A DNA stretch of 64,000 nt from contig NZ_JAHYCB010000017.1 of assembly GCF_019430945.1 (NCBI RefSeq), forward strand, positions 1 through 64,000, read 5' to 3'. Under the pieces are notes generated by a model. It worked only from the letters and a program-made list of their open reading frames with translations. It did no database searches and was not told the DNA's origin. Positions 1-7,622 of the stretch are shown in pieces. Position 1 is the stretch's first letter; the number at the start of each line of letters is the position of its first letter. Position numbers and translations under genes: made by a program. This DNA comes from Neorhizobium populisoli (GTDB lineage: Bacteria > Pseudomonadota > Alphaproteobacteria > Rhizobiales > Rhizobiaceae).

Positions 1-4
1 CACG

Positions 5-48
5 CCCCGATCTGATCTTGCAACCGGTATCAGCCGGTCAGATCGGGG
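5..48. other. strong inverted repeat at left edge
   Basis: Arms CCCCGATCTGA (5-15) and TCAGATCGGGG (38-48) pair perfectly over 11 bases around a 22-base loop. There is no T-tract behind it, so it may be a terminator for a gene left of the window or part of the mobile-element end that follows. The structure is seen directly; its role is inferred. Confidence 0.5.
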
Positions 49-63
49 CTCGTCGATGGGCAT

Positions 64-130
64 TGTGACGACCCGTCGGACATTTCTACTTTGCAAACCG
101 GCGGACATTTCAACCTTGCCGCCACATTGA
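64..130. mobile_element. IS21-like element terminus (remnant)
   Basis: Two direct repeats, CGGACATTTCTACTTTGC (77-94) and CGGACATTTCAACCTTGC (102-119), follow a TGTGACG start. Spaced repeats of the CGGACATTTC(T)ACTTTG type are typical of IS21-family ends. No istA or istB coding sequence lies to the right, so the rest of the element is either left of the window or lost. Its position at the border of the following minus-strand block suggests a recombination boundary. Confidence 0.5.
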
Positions 131-337
131 GTGAGTGTAGGGTGGGTTCAAGGATGAAGCGCGACTTGATAAAACGACGCTGGAACGGGCCAAACTGATT
201 AAGTTCGAGCCAACAGCGAACTACGGAAGAGCCAGCGAGCAATCGTGCCTAGGGACACTCCGAAAAGATTTAGCTCCGTCCCTCTTGCACGATTGGGTTC
301 CCAACTGTCGACTGTCTACTTGGCAATCCCGCTTGGA

Positions 338-2233
338 TCAGACTACGTATCTCGCCAACCGGCGCGCATCGTCTCGTTGTTCCTCAGTTGCATCGGGTGT
401 CACCTCGTTAATCATAGGCGTGTTGCCGAGAAGATGGACAAGCTCAACGAAGATTGCGTCGAGAATGGCCGACTTCTCCCAGTCGTGCAGCGCGCGATCT
501 TCCGACCGAATGATCAGGTAGTGCCATAGCGTCATCATCATTTCGAATTTTCGCAGAAATGAAATGATCGCGCGGGGACCCCAGATAATTCCCTCCTCAT
601 CCGAGAGCCGGCCCATGATTTCGACGATCTTCTGGCGCTCGGCGTCCCCTACACGGATGATAGGCTGAAGCTTTGTTGCACCTTCGTCCGTGTGATAAAG
701 CCGCTTCTTGAACGCGACGATCGCGGCCTCATCCTCGTCGAGTTGCACACGGAGGTTCGCCACTGCCTTTTCGGCCGACTGCACTTCCGCGGAAGCAGAT
801 CTCATCGCCGCATCACGGTTGCTCTTCGAGGCCGCTATCTCCTCACTTGTCGCCTTGCGAACCCGCTTCACCGCTGCTTTATAAACCGTCTTAGTCTGTG
901 GCAGATAGGCCTCCTCGCCCATCATCATATCGTGCCGCATGGAGCCAGTGCGACGTGGAGGTGCGACTTCCACCTCATCGGTAGAAGCTGGCGTGACGAT
1001 TTCCTCGACCTTCTGAATGATCGCCATTGCCTGAGCGTCCTCAAACTTCTTCGACGCCGATTTAAGGTTTGCGGTGAGGGCCTCAATCTCCATCTGCCTG
1101 TTCGCCCGCACCTGGAGCAATTTGTCCAAGACGTCCTTTTCGATGATGAATGAGCTCGTTGCCTTGGCCTCCGCGGAGGTCATGGGCGGCAGCCGTATAT
1201 GGGCCTTGAAGAGCCGTTCCTTGAAGTAGTAGGCGACATTGCGATCGACGACGTCGCCATGGCGGGCGACGATCGCACTGTCCAGCGCCTTCTCGTCCAT
1301 GAGGAACAGGAAGTGCATCGCCGCCGAAGCTGAGTGATCGGCGAGAAACACGGAGATCGATTCTGTTATCGATAGCGAGTGCTCGGCGGACACACGATCC
1401 AGATCCTCGATAATAACGAGGAGCCGCTTTTTGCCTGGTCGATTGGTTTCGACGAGCACGAGCAGAACCAGGCTGCATAGGCAGAAGACGGACCAAGCCA
1501 TTATCGGAGGGACGCTTCCCGATAATTCAGTGTAAAGTGGAGTGCCTTTGCTAAGCGCCTTCACCAACAGAAACGCGAACGGCACGATGTACAGAACCGG
1601 GATAAGCGCGATCATTCTTCGAATGCTTGGTGTGCTCGGAGCGTTCCAGGCATTGATCAGATCTCTAAGATCTCGTCCGATGGTCTCTTGTAGACCAAGT
1701 TTTTCAGTATGGCTCTCAATCCGCCAATATACAGTGTGCAGATGTTTCACGACGTTGGGGATCGCCGATGCGATTTTCCACGCGAACAAGAGCGCGACTG
1801 GCCCAATCGAGTATGCAAGGCTCCACGCGAAGCCAACGTCCAGCGAACTTGCCGCAAACAACCATATCATGACGTAGATGACTGATAGGACCGCTTGCCA
1901 GACGCCGGACCTTTCGAAATTCATGCGGACCACCGCCGAGTACAGTGACGACGCGTTTTCCCTCAAGAGACCTTCGAAGATAGTCCTGTAGAGATGCGCC
2001 CAGCATTCCGGTTTGTTCGGATAAAGCCAGCTCGGAAACCGTATGGCCAGCATGTCTGCGGGCAGGTTTCTGCGAACTGTCTCAGATGTAAAGGTCTTGC
2101 CCCTCCCCCACGCGCCAAACATTGCGAACGCAGATTCGGTTGTCTCGGATCCTATGATGCTCACCAACGAGAAGGCGACTGCGAGCTGCTCGGCAGTGGG
2201 CCTCTCGGAGCCATTCGCGCTCTGGGAATTCAT
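338..2233 (-). CDS. KAP-type membrane P-loop NTPase
   Basis: A 631-aa protein with Walker A GAWGRGKT at residues 40-47 and Walker B LLVIIEDLDR at 271-280. Three hydrophobic stretches (about 113-152, 207-226 and 244-261) lie between the two motifs. Membrane segments inserted into the P-loop domain are the hallmark of the KAP NTPase family. Residues about 385-500 are charged and probably coiled coil. The family is associated with the inner membrane face and includes phage-exclusion proteins such as PifA. The start lies 23 bases behind the stop of the binding-protein/hydrolase fusion, so the two are probably cotranscribed. Family assignment is firm; a defence or signalling role is inference. Confidence 0.8.
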   Translation of the reverse strand: MNSQSANGSERPTAEQLAVAFSLVSIIGSETTESAFAMFGAWGRGKTFTSETVRRNLPADMLAIRFPSWLYPNKPECWAHLYRTIFEGLLRENASSLYSAVVRMNFERSGVWQAVLSVIYVMIWLFAASSLDVGFAWSLAYSIGPVALLFAWKIASAIPNVVKHLHTVYWRIESHTEKLGLQETIGRDLRDLINAWNAPSTPSIRRMIALIPVLYIVPFAFLLVKALSKGTPLYTELSGSVPPIMAWSVFCLCSLVLLVLVETNRPGKKRLLVIIEDLDRVSAEHSLSITESISVFLADHSASAAMHFLFLMDEKALDSAIVARHGDVVDRNVAYYFKERLFKAHIRLPPMTSAEAKATSSFIIEKDVLDKLLQVRANRQMEIEALTANLKSASKKFEDAQAMAIIQKVEEIVTPASTDEVEVAPPRRTGSMRHDMMMGEEAYLPQTKTVYKAAVKRVRKATSEEIAASKSNRDAAMRSASAEVQSAEKAVANLRVQLDEDEAAIVAFKKRLYHTDEGATKLQPIIRVGDAERQKIVEIMGRLSDEEGIIWGPRAIISFLRKFEMMMTLWHYLIIRSEDRALHDWEKSAILDAIFVELVHLLGNTPMINEVTPDATEEQRDDARRLARYVV

Positions 2234-2256
2234 TGGATCTCCTACCTACAGTGTTG

Positions 2257-4575
2257 TCAGTCGGGGAATTTCCAATAAGTCGGTGCAGATGCCGCAGGCA
2301 TGCCGACGAGAATGTGCGTCCGCTTGTCCGGGGGCCGGACGCCGCTTGAAAGAAGCGACGCGATCTCCTCCATCGCCGACATGGATTCTGAGAAGGTGCT
2401 GTGGTTAAGGCTGAAGAAGTCTCTGCCAACTGAGGAGATATCGATCGTATCGACACCAGCGGCAACAAGCGGGCCATCGGGCATGCTAGCGTCGCCCGCC
2501 CGCATGAACTGATTTCGAAGCTGTTTTGACGCGAAAAGTGCCCAGTCGTTCTTGTTGGCGTAGAGGGTCACTCCCTTTGCCATGCTCCTGACAATCGCGA
2601 TCTGTTGAGCGAAGATCTGGCTGTCGACGTCCGGCGCGGCAAAGACCAGTTCACCTAACGGTCGATCTCCAAGCTTCGGTTCGGAACTGAGAAGCCCTTG
2701 TAGAACCACCCGCGAGCCCATGCTGTGTGCGATGACATGCACGGTCTTCACATGGGCGTCCTGCTTAAGCGTCCGGAGCAGTTCGCGAAAGGCCGGCGCA
2801 GAATACTCGGCACTGTCATAGTCAGTCTCATACCCTGCCGTCGTCCCGCGTGACGGCCAGGAAAACACGATGGGAACGCCTTGATACTTCGTATCCCAAA
2901 CAATTTGCGCTAACCGAAAAACGCTGTCGTCGAAGGTGTTGCGAAATCCATGGACGTAGACCAGAGCGTCCTCGGGGTTTGCAGTCTTTATCGCGGATGT
3001 GAACTCCTCGCGCGACAGTTCCTTCTCTTCCTGGATTTGAAACTCGGTTTCAGAGACGGATTTGAAGGTGAACACCTGAAGCCACGAACGCCGATCCACC
3101 TGACCGAATGAATGGCCTGCCGGCACCGAGACGCGCGCGGCGCCGAAGGTCAAATCAGAACGGACCGGGGCAAAGTTCAGGCTGGCATTGGCCGCCTTTT
3201 CAACTTTTCGGGTGGTTGCGATCATCAGATCGACAGTGCGCTTGTTCTGGTCGACAGCCGGCTTGCAACCCACTTCCATATCGAACACCGCGCAAGTGCC
3301 GACGCCGGCGTTCCACTTCGAAACCAGAAGTTTGGTATCCGGAAGGCCGGGATTCCAGCGATCTCCGAACAGAACCGGCGTCTTCGCTTCGACGATGTAA
3401 GTGCCGTCCGACTGCGCTCGCCCCAGGAGCACCGCCTGAAGGATCCGAGTGGTGGGATCAACGCTGACGTCGAAGCCGGCGTATCCTGGCACGGCGACGC
3501 TTTGAACCTGCGGACGCCAAGCGGCTGGAACCGCCGAGCCGGCCCGTTCAACTGCGGCGGTCCAAATTGAAAAGCCCAGCGCTTCAGCAGCCATCATCTC
3601 CGTGATGGGCTCTGCGGCATGCCCGTATGCCTTCCATCGACGTAGCAGATCGCGATTGGCTGCGGTGTCGAGAGTGTCGAAGTAGGCTCGGGCCGAGAGG
3701 GTTCCGGCAGCGGGCGCGATCTTCGCTGCAAACCCTCCCTGATCGAACGCGATCATTGGCGTCGTTGCGGTCCCCGGCCCCAGGTGGTCGAAAGCCTCTT
3801 TGAAGGATTGGTTGGAGTCGCCCAATATGGTGGATATGACTGCGGTCGAGCTGTTCGACGCTTGGAGCTTCGAAGCCTCCATCGCGAGACCGGTCCAATC
3901 CGTCGAACCTACATCCTCGTATCTGGTAAGGACACTGTCCGACGACACCCCTTTCGCCTTCAAGTATTCCTCGACGAGACCGTTCACTTCCTTGCCATAT
4001 GCCCCGTCGGTCGATGCAAGCAGCCAGTTTCTGATGCCATCGTTTTCGCGGAGAAATTCAACGGCTGGAATGACTCGTTGCGGTGCGGGCAGCCCAAGCT
4101 GGATAGTCCATCCACCGTTTATGGGCGTCGTGTTTTCGCCTGGGCAGAACAGCAGAACCTTCGCCTGTTCTGCGACCGCGCTCATTGTGTCGCAGGACGA
4201 CTGACGCGCGCCGCCGAAAATCACGGAGACGTCTCCCCGTGCGGTTAGTATGTATGCTCCCTGGGCATACTTTTCGTCGTTTGAGGCTGGATCCATGACG
4301 ACAAGTTCGACTTGTCGGCCGAGGAGACCCCCTTTGCTGTTCTGCTCGGCAACCAGCATCCGGATCATTTCCGTGAGACCGGTCTCGTCACTTGCGTAGG
4401 CGCCGCTGCTGCTCTGAACGACGCCGAGTCGAATTGGATCGGCTGCAGTTCCTACCGTCGGAACGCCTATGGCGACCGAAAAGAATACAGCTACATGAAA
4501 CATCGACACTCTCGCGAGCCGAAGCACCGCGATGTCATGCAACCGCCCAAATACAGCAACCAGCATCCTGAGCAC
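2257..4575 (-). CDS. exported periplasmic-binding domain fused to DUF900 alpha/beta hydrolase
   Basis: A 772-aa protein with a GTG start preceded by GAGGGGGA. Residues 26-45 form a signal peptide ending GTAA. Residues about 48-430 read as a type I periplasmic binding protein of the Leu/Ile/Val-AmiC-UrtA class (starts DPIRLGVVQS, then SKGGLLGRQVELVVMDPAS). Residues about 520-740 are a DUF900 (COG4782) alpha/beta hydrolase: VYVHGF, FSWPSRG, AHSMGSR with Ser618, AAPDVDS with Asp649, LNHS with His725, so the triad looks intact. The two domains are normally separate proteins. The KAP NTPase gene follows directly. A ligand-sensing esterase or lipase in the periplasm is a reasonable inference; the substrate is unknown. 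Confidence 0.8.
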   Translation of the reverse strand: MLRMLVAVFGRLHDIAVLRLARVSMFHVAVFFSVAIGVPTVGTAADPIRLGVVQSSSGAYASDETGLTEMIRMLVAEQNSKGGLLGRQVELVVMDPASNDEKYAQGAYILTARGDVSVIFGGARQSSCDTMSAVAEQAKVLLFCPGENTTPINGGWTIQLGLPAPQRVIPAVEFLRENDGIRNWLLASTDGAYGKEVNGLVEEYLKAKGVSSDSVLTRYEDVGSTDWTGLAMEASKLQASNSSTAVISTILGDSNQSFKEAFDHLGPGTATTPMIAFDQGGFAAKIAPAAGTLSARAYFDTLDTAANRDLLRRWKAYGHAAEPITEMMAAEALGFSIWTAAVERAGSAVPAAWRPQVQSVAVPGYAGFDVSVDPTTRILQAVLLGRAQSDGTYIVEAKTPVLFGDRWNPGLPDTKLLVSKWNAGVGTCAVFDMEVGCKPAVDQNKRTVDLMIATTRKVEKAANASLNFAPVRSDLTFGAARVSVPAGHSFGQVDRRSWLQVFTFKSVSETEFQIQEEKELSREEFTSAIKTANPEDALVYVHGFRNTFDDSVFRLAQIVWDTKYQGVPIVFSWPSRGTTAGYETDYDSAEYSAPAFRELLRTLKQDAHVKTVHVIAHSMGSRVVLQGLLSSEPKLGDRPLGELVFAAPDVDSQIFAQQIAIVRSMAKGVTLYANKNDWALFASKQLRNQFMRAGDASMPDGPLVAAGVDTIDISSVGRDFFSLNHSTFSESMSAMEEIASLLSSGVRPPDKRTHILVGMPAASAPTYWKFPD

Positions 4576-4718
4576 GAAATCCCCCTCGCCGTGTGGATGG
4601 CAGTTGAATTAAGTACACTGGAAAATGTTTGGCAAGAACAACTTTAGCTCTAGTGAGAATACTGGGCAGAGGCCACCCTCGCCAGGATTCGACCAGCCTG
4701 AGCAACAAGCAGGACCGG

Positions 4719-5207
4719 CTAAACTCCGTCCCGCTCAGCCATTTCGAGAGCCTCGCCGACTGTCCGAGCTACATCTCGGTATGGCGCCGTTCGACGTGCG
4801 ATTTCGTCGAAGTCCTTGCGGTCGCGCGACTGCTTCGGTGGCCGGTCCTCCCAGCGCGCGATCACCTCATCCAGGTCGTCGAACGACAATTCGCTCCGAC
4901 GCTTCCTGTCCCAACGAAGCTTTCCGTGCTCATCCTTGTATGGAACAGGGATCCGTTTGCCGAGGTGGTAGTGGCCGAACATGTCTGGACCGTTGTTCGT
5001 CGAACTTACCTTCGCTCGGCAGTTGTTGCGAATCAAAGTTCGAAGGCCGAGCGCGATGACGTGGTCCTGAATCTTTTCTAGCCGCTTTGGATGGCTGTGA
5101 AGGATCGCGCCCACCACTTTATCGATCGAAAACCTCTGTTCGGTCGAGGATCCCTCGATCAAGCCCTCGAGGAAGTTATGAAATTCGCGTAACTCCAAAC
5201 TGCTCAT
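4719..5207 (-). CDS. hypothetical protein, 162 aa
   Basis: I do not recognise this protein. It is hydrophilic and highly charged, with many Arg, Lys, Asp and Glu and no signal peptide or membrane segment, so it is probably cytoplasmic. It starts MSSLELREFHNFLEGLIEGS; the middle has SHPKRLEKIQDHVIALGLRT and the C-terminus is rich in short charged helices (residues 110-160). It lies between the binding-protein/hydrolase fusion and the nuclease-containing pair, on the same strand, with gaps of about 126 and 143 bases, so it may have its own promoter or be read through. A single clean frame with rhizobial-like codon use supports it as real. Confidence 0.6.
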   Translation of the reverse strand: MSSLELREFHNFLEGLIEGSSTEQRFSIDKVVGAILHSHPKRLEKIQDHVIALGLRTLIRNNCRAKVSSTNNGPDMFGHYHLGKRIPVPYKDEHGKLRWDRKRRSELSFDDLDEVIARWEDRPPKQSRDRKDFDEIARRTAPYRDVARTVGEALEMAERDGV

Positions 5208-5333
5208 TCGTCGCTCCGTCTATTCCGCTTCGCTGATATGAAATCAGGAAAGCGGAACAAGTCAAGAACGAGTTTCAGCTTTGCACAGCAATCTGAACTG
5301 GTTGGCGTCGATAGTTGACAGCGCCAAGCATGA

Positions 5334-6029
5334 TCAGATTCCCTTCTTCAACGCGGGGATCTGTGAACCGATAGTCTCCGGGATAAAAGCATGGTCATAT
5401 CCGCCGTACTCTCCGATCGTCCACCGGCGGAGAATACCGTGAACATCGACGCCGCGCCGCATTCCGCGGCCGGAAATCGGTATCCCCGAAAGCACGAACG
5501 GTGGTTGCTCGAATCCACGTGCCTTGAAGGATTCGCTGAAGCAGTCGAAGTCCGGGCTCTTAGCAGCGGGTACGAAAACCAGCGGCTGCGAAAGAGAGTC
5601 GTGGCGATCCATGACCCTCGCGAGGTTGCTGGCGGCCGTCGCGTACTCCGTCAAGGAGGAGGCAACAAGCACAAGTTCGTCGGGTTTCAGAATACCCTTC
5701 TGAGTATATTGTGCGATCATGTACGACGAGTCCGGTATGACGCCGTCCACGTCCTTCACGCGATACTCATTCCAGAAACACGAATAGGACGGTCGTGCTT
5801 TCTTGCTCCGAAGCGCTTCCATGAACCCCGACGCTATGAAGTCCAGATCCTCTGCGGTGCAGACCACATGCACATTCTTGCCTTCGAGCGCCCGATCCGG
5901 CGGCCAGAGATTGATCAAGTCAGCGCCCATGTCGTGAAGTACCGCACCAATTGATCGCGTTCCTTCGTCGAGATGACCAAGGTGCACCTCCATCGCTTTC
6001 GCGACGTCCTCCTGCCTCGTATCAGCCAT
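5334..6029 (-). CDS. hypothetical protein paired with PD-(D/E)XK-like nuclease
   Basis: A 231-aa soluble alpha/beta protein with alternating hydrophobic strands (KNVHVVCTAEDLDFI, DELVLVASSLTEYA, QPLVFVPAA), no signal peptide and no membrane segment. The strand pattern is reminiscent of a Rossmann-like or phosphoribosyltransferase-like fold, but no diagnostic motif of that family is present and I do not assign it. Its start overlaps the end of the upstream nuclease-like gene by 8 bases, so the two are almost certainly translated together. Translational coupling to a nuclease-like protein suggests a partner, regulator or immunity role, but that is inference. Confidence 0.65.
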   Translation of the reverse strand: MADTRQEDVAKAMEVHLGHLDEGTRSIGAVLHDMGADLINLWPPDRALEGKNVHVVCTAEDLDFIASGFMEALRSKKARPSYSCFWNEYRVKDVDGVIPDSSYMIAQYTQKGILKPDELVLVASSLTEYATAASNLARVMDRHDSLSQPLVFVPAAKSPDFDCFSESFKARGFEQPPFVLSGIPISGRGMRRGVDVHGILRRWTIGEYGGYDHAFIPETIGSQIPALKKGI

Positions 6030-7002
6030 TGGTGGTCTCTCTAAAAATCGCCAATACCTCGTTCAGATATGCGGGGCGGGCCTGCCGAACAGCCTCTTCG
6101 AAGCGATCGCCGCTTTCCGTCCCCAAGATACACGACAAGGACCCCTCAGGACCATCGTGCACTTCATACTTCACCCGCCCGTTGCTCGACACAATCGCTA
6201 TCCCATCGACTGCGCCAAGTATGTCGCGAACATCCGCCGAGAGTTTCACGGGCTTCGCACGCCAACAGACGTTTCGGCATTCTGCATCGACCTTTGGAAG
6301 GAGTTCGGAGACGACATGCTTTTGCCCGGAAGGAAGCTGATGGACGAGAGCGAGAATATCGTTCACGCAGGTACGGAGATCTTCTAGCTCCAGTGGCGAG
6401 GGGTTCATCGGGTCGTATCTGTATCGAGCCGCGTTTTCCGGAAGTAGCCTTCGGATAATCGTCGCTACTGAGCTTCGCGAGCTGATATCGATCTCGTCCG
6501 GTCGCCCCTCTGCAAAAGCGGCAACTAGCACCCGCGCTCCTCCGAATGCCTTCGGCAGGTCGTTCTTCAGTATCTTGGCCCGCTCGTTCCTGCTTACCAC
6601 AAGGCTATAAGTATTCCTGGCGCCACCATGCTGCGTCAACTTCCTGTCTGCGTTGATCTGGGCAGCAAAATTGTCTTCAATCCGGCGGTTCTTTTCTCCT
6701 GTCCGCCAAGTCACATCGCCGCGTTTCGCCTCAATCCAGAGCACGCCGCCCGCCATTCCGATGATGATGTCATCGATGTAACTCGGAACCTGCATCGCGA
6801 TCCACAGATCGGAGCCGTCCTCGACGCGGCCGTCGCGTATCCGGCTCAGAAGTTTACCGAACTGGTAGGTCGCATATGCCAGTTCGAACGAATAACCGTC
6901 ACGCTGGTTCTTGCCGCCTTGGTTCTTGCTTGCGAGATGTCTTAACTCAGCATCCGGAAGGATGGACGGCAGGCCGTCGATTTCGGGTATCGGTGGCATC
7001 AT
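6022..7002 (-). CDS. PD-(D/E)XK-like nuclease domain protein
   Basis: A 326-aa cytoplasmic protein. Residues 28-50 (NQGGKNQRDGYSFELAYATY) are followed by YIDDIIIG (75-82) and LWIEAKRGDV (88-97). The pattern Glu40, Asp77/Asp78, Glu91-x-Lys93 matches the core of PD-(D/E)XK nucleases. A GG-x-GY-type N-terminal helix before the acidic core recalls the DNA nuclease domains used by Cap4-type and other defence effectors. The C-terminal 200 residues show no motif I know. It is the first gene of a minus-strand operon, and the next gene overlaps by 8 bases. The nuclease assignment rests on the motif alone; the defence role is inferred from context. Confidence 0.6.
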   Translation of the reverse strand: MMPPIPEIDGLPSILPDAELRHLASKNQGGKNQRDGYSFELAYATYQFGKLLSRIRDGRVEDGSDLWIAMQVPSYIDDIIIGMAGGVLWIEAKRGDVTWRTGEKNRRIEDNFAAQINADRKLTQHGGARNTYSLVVSRNERAKILKNDLPKAFGGARVLVAAFAEGRPDEIDISSRSSVATIIRRLLPENAARYRYDPMNPSPLELEDLRTCVNDILALVHQLPSGQKHVVSELLPKVDAECRNVCWRAKPVKLSADVRDILGAVDGIAIVSSNGRVKYEVHDGPEGSLSCILGTESGDRFEEAVRQARPAYLNEVLAIFRETTNG

Positions 7003-7109
7003 TCACCATGAGTGGTTGCTTCCGCGTCTCGATACCCGCCAAACGTTTAACAATGGTAATCGCTTATGGTAAAGCCGGCGGACGGCGAGTTCGCCGCCGC
7101 TCCGGCTGA

Positions 7110-7580
7110 CTACTGCCGCGCCAGGACCTGCGCGAGAGCGGCCGCGCTCTTGGCCGTCACTTCCATGATGGGTGCCGTGTAAACGCCGAACAAGAGAGCA
7201 AGGGCGACCAAAGGGTATAGCATCCAGCGCTCGACGCTTGTCAGATCGGTAAGACCCTTCAGTTCCTCCTTGTCGAGCGCCAAAAATCACCCGCCGGTAG
7301 AGCCAGAGCGCATAGGAGGCCGACAAGATCACGCCCGAAGTAGCGAACAATGCGAAGATGGTGTTGACCTTGAAGGCTGCGATGATCGTCAGAAACGTGC
7401 CTGGAAGACCGACGTTAGCCATCGTGAAGACCATGAGAACGGCGGCATATTTGGGCATGTTGTTCGCCAAGCCGCCGAACGCAGCGATCTCTCTGGTGTG
7501 CAGTCGCTCGTAGACCACGCCGACGCAAAGGAAGAGCGCTCCGGATACGATGCCATGGGAGATCATTTGGAACATGGCGT
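7110..7580 (-). pseudogene. nuoM: 3' remnant of nuoM (NADH-quinone oxidoreductase chain M)
   Basis: Read on the minus strand, AMFQMISHGIVSGALFLCVG through ASYALWLYRRVIFG is the C-terminal third of NuoM, a proton-pumping membrane subunit of respiratory complex I. GLPGT runs directly into FLTIIAAF where the family has SGFVGE between them (an in-frame loss of about 18 bases). A frameshift near 7283 then separates the frame from the true C-terminus, which continues LDKEELKGLTDL and ends VLARQ-stop at 7110-7112. No other nuo gene is nearby. It is a non-functional fragment caught between two unrelated gene blocks. Confidence 0.85.
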
Positions 7581-7622
7581 CTTGTTTGATGCAGCGTGGT
7601 CGAACGGCGTGCTTTAACGGTC

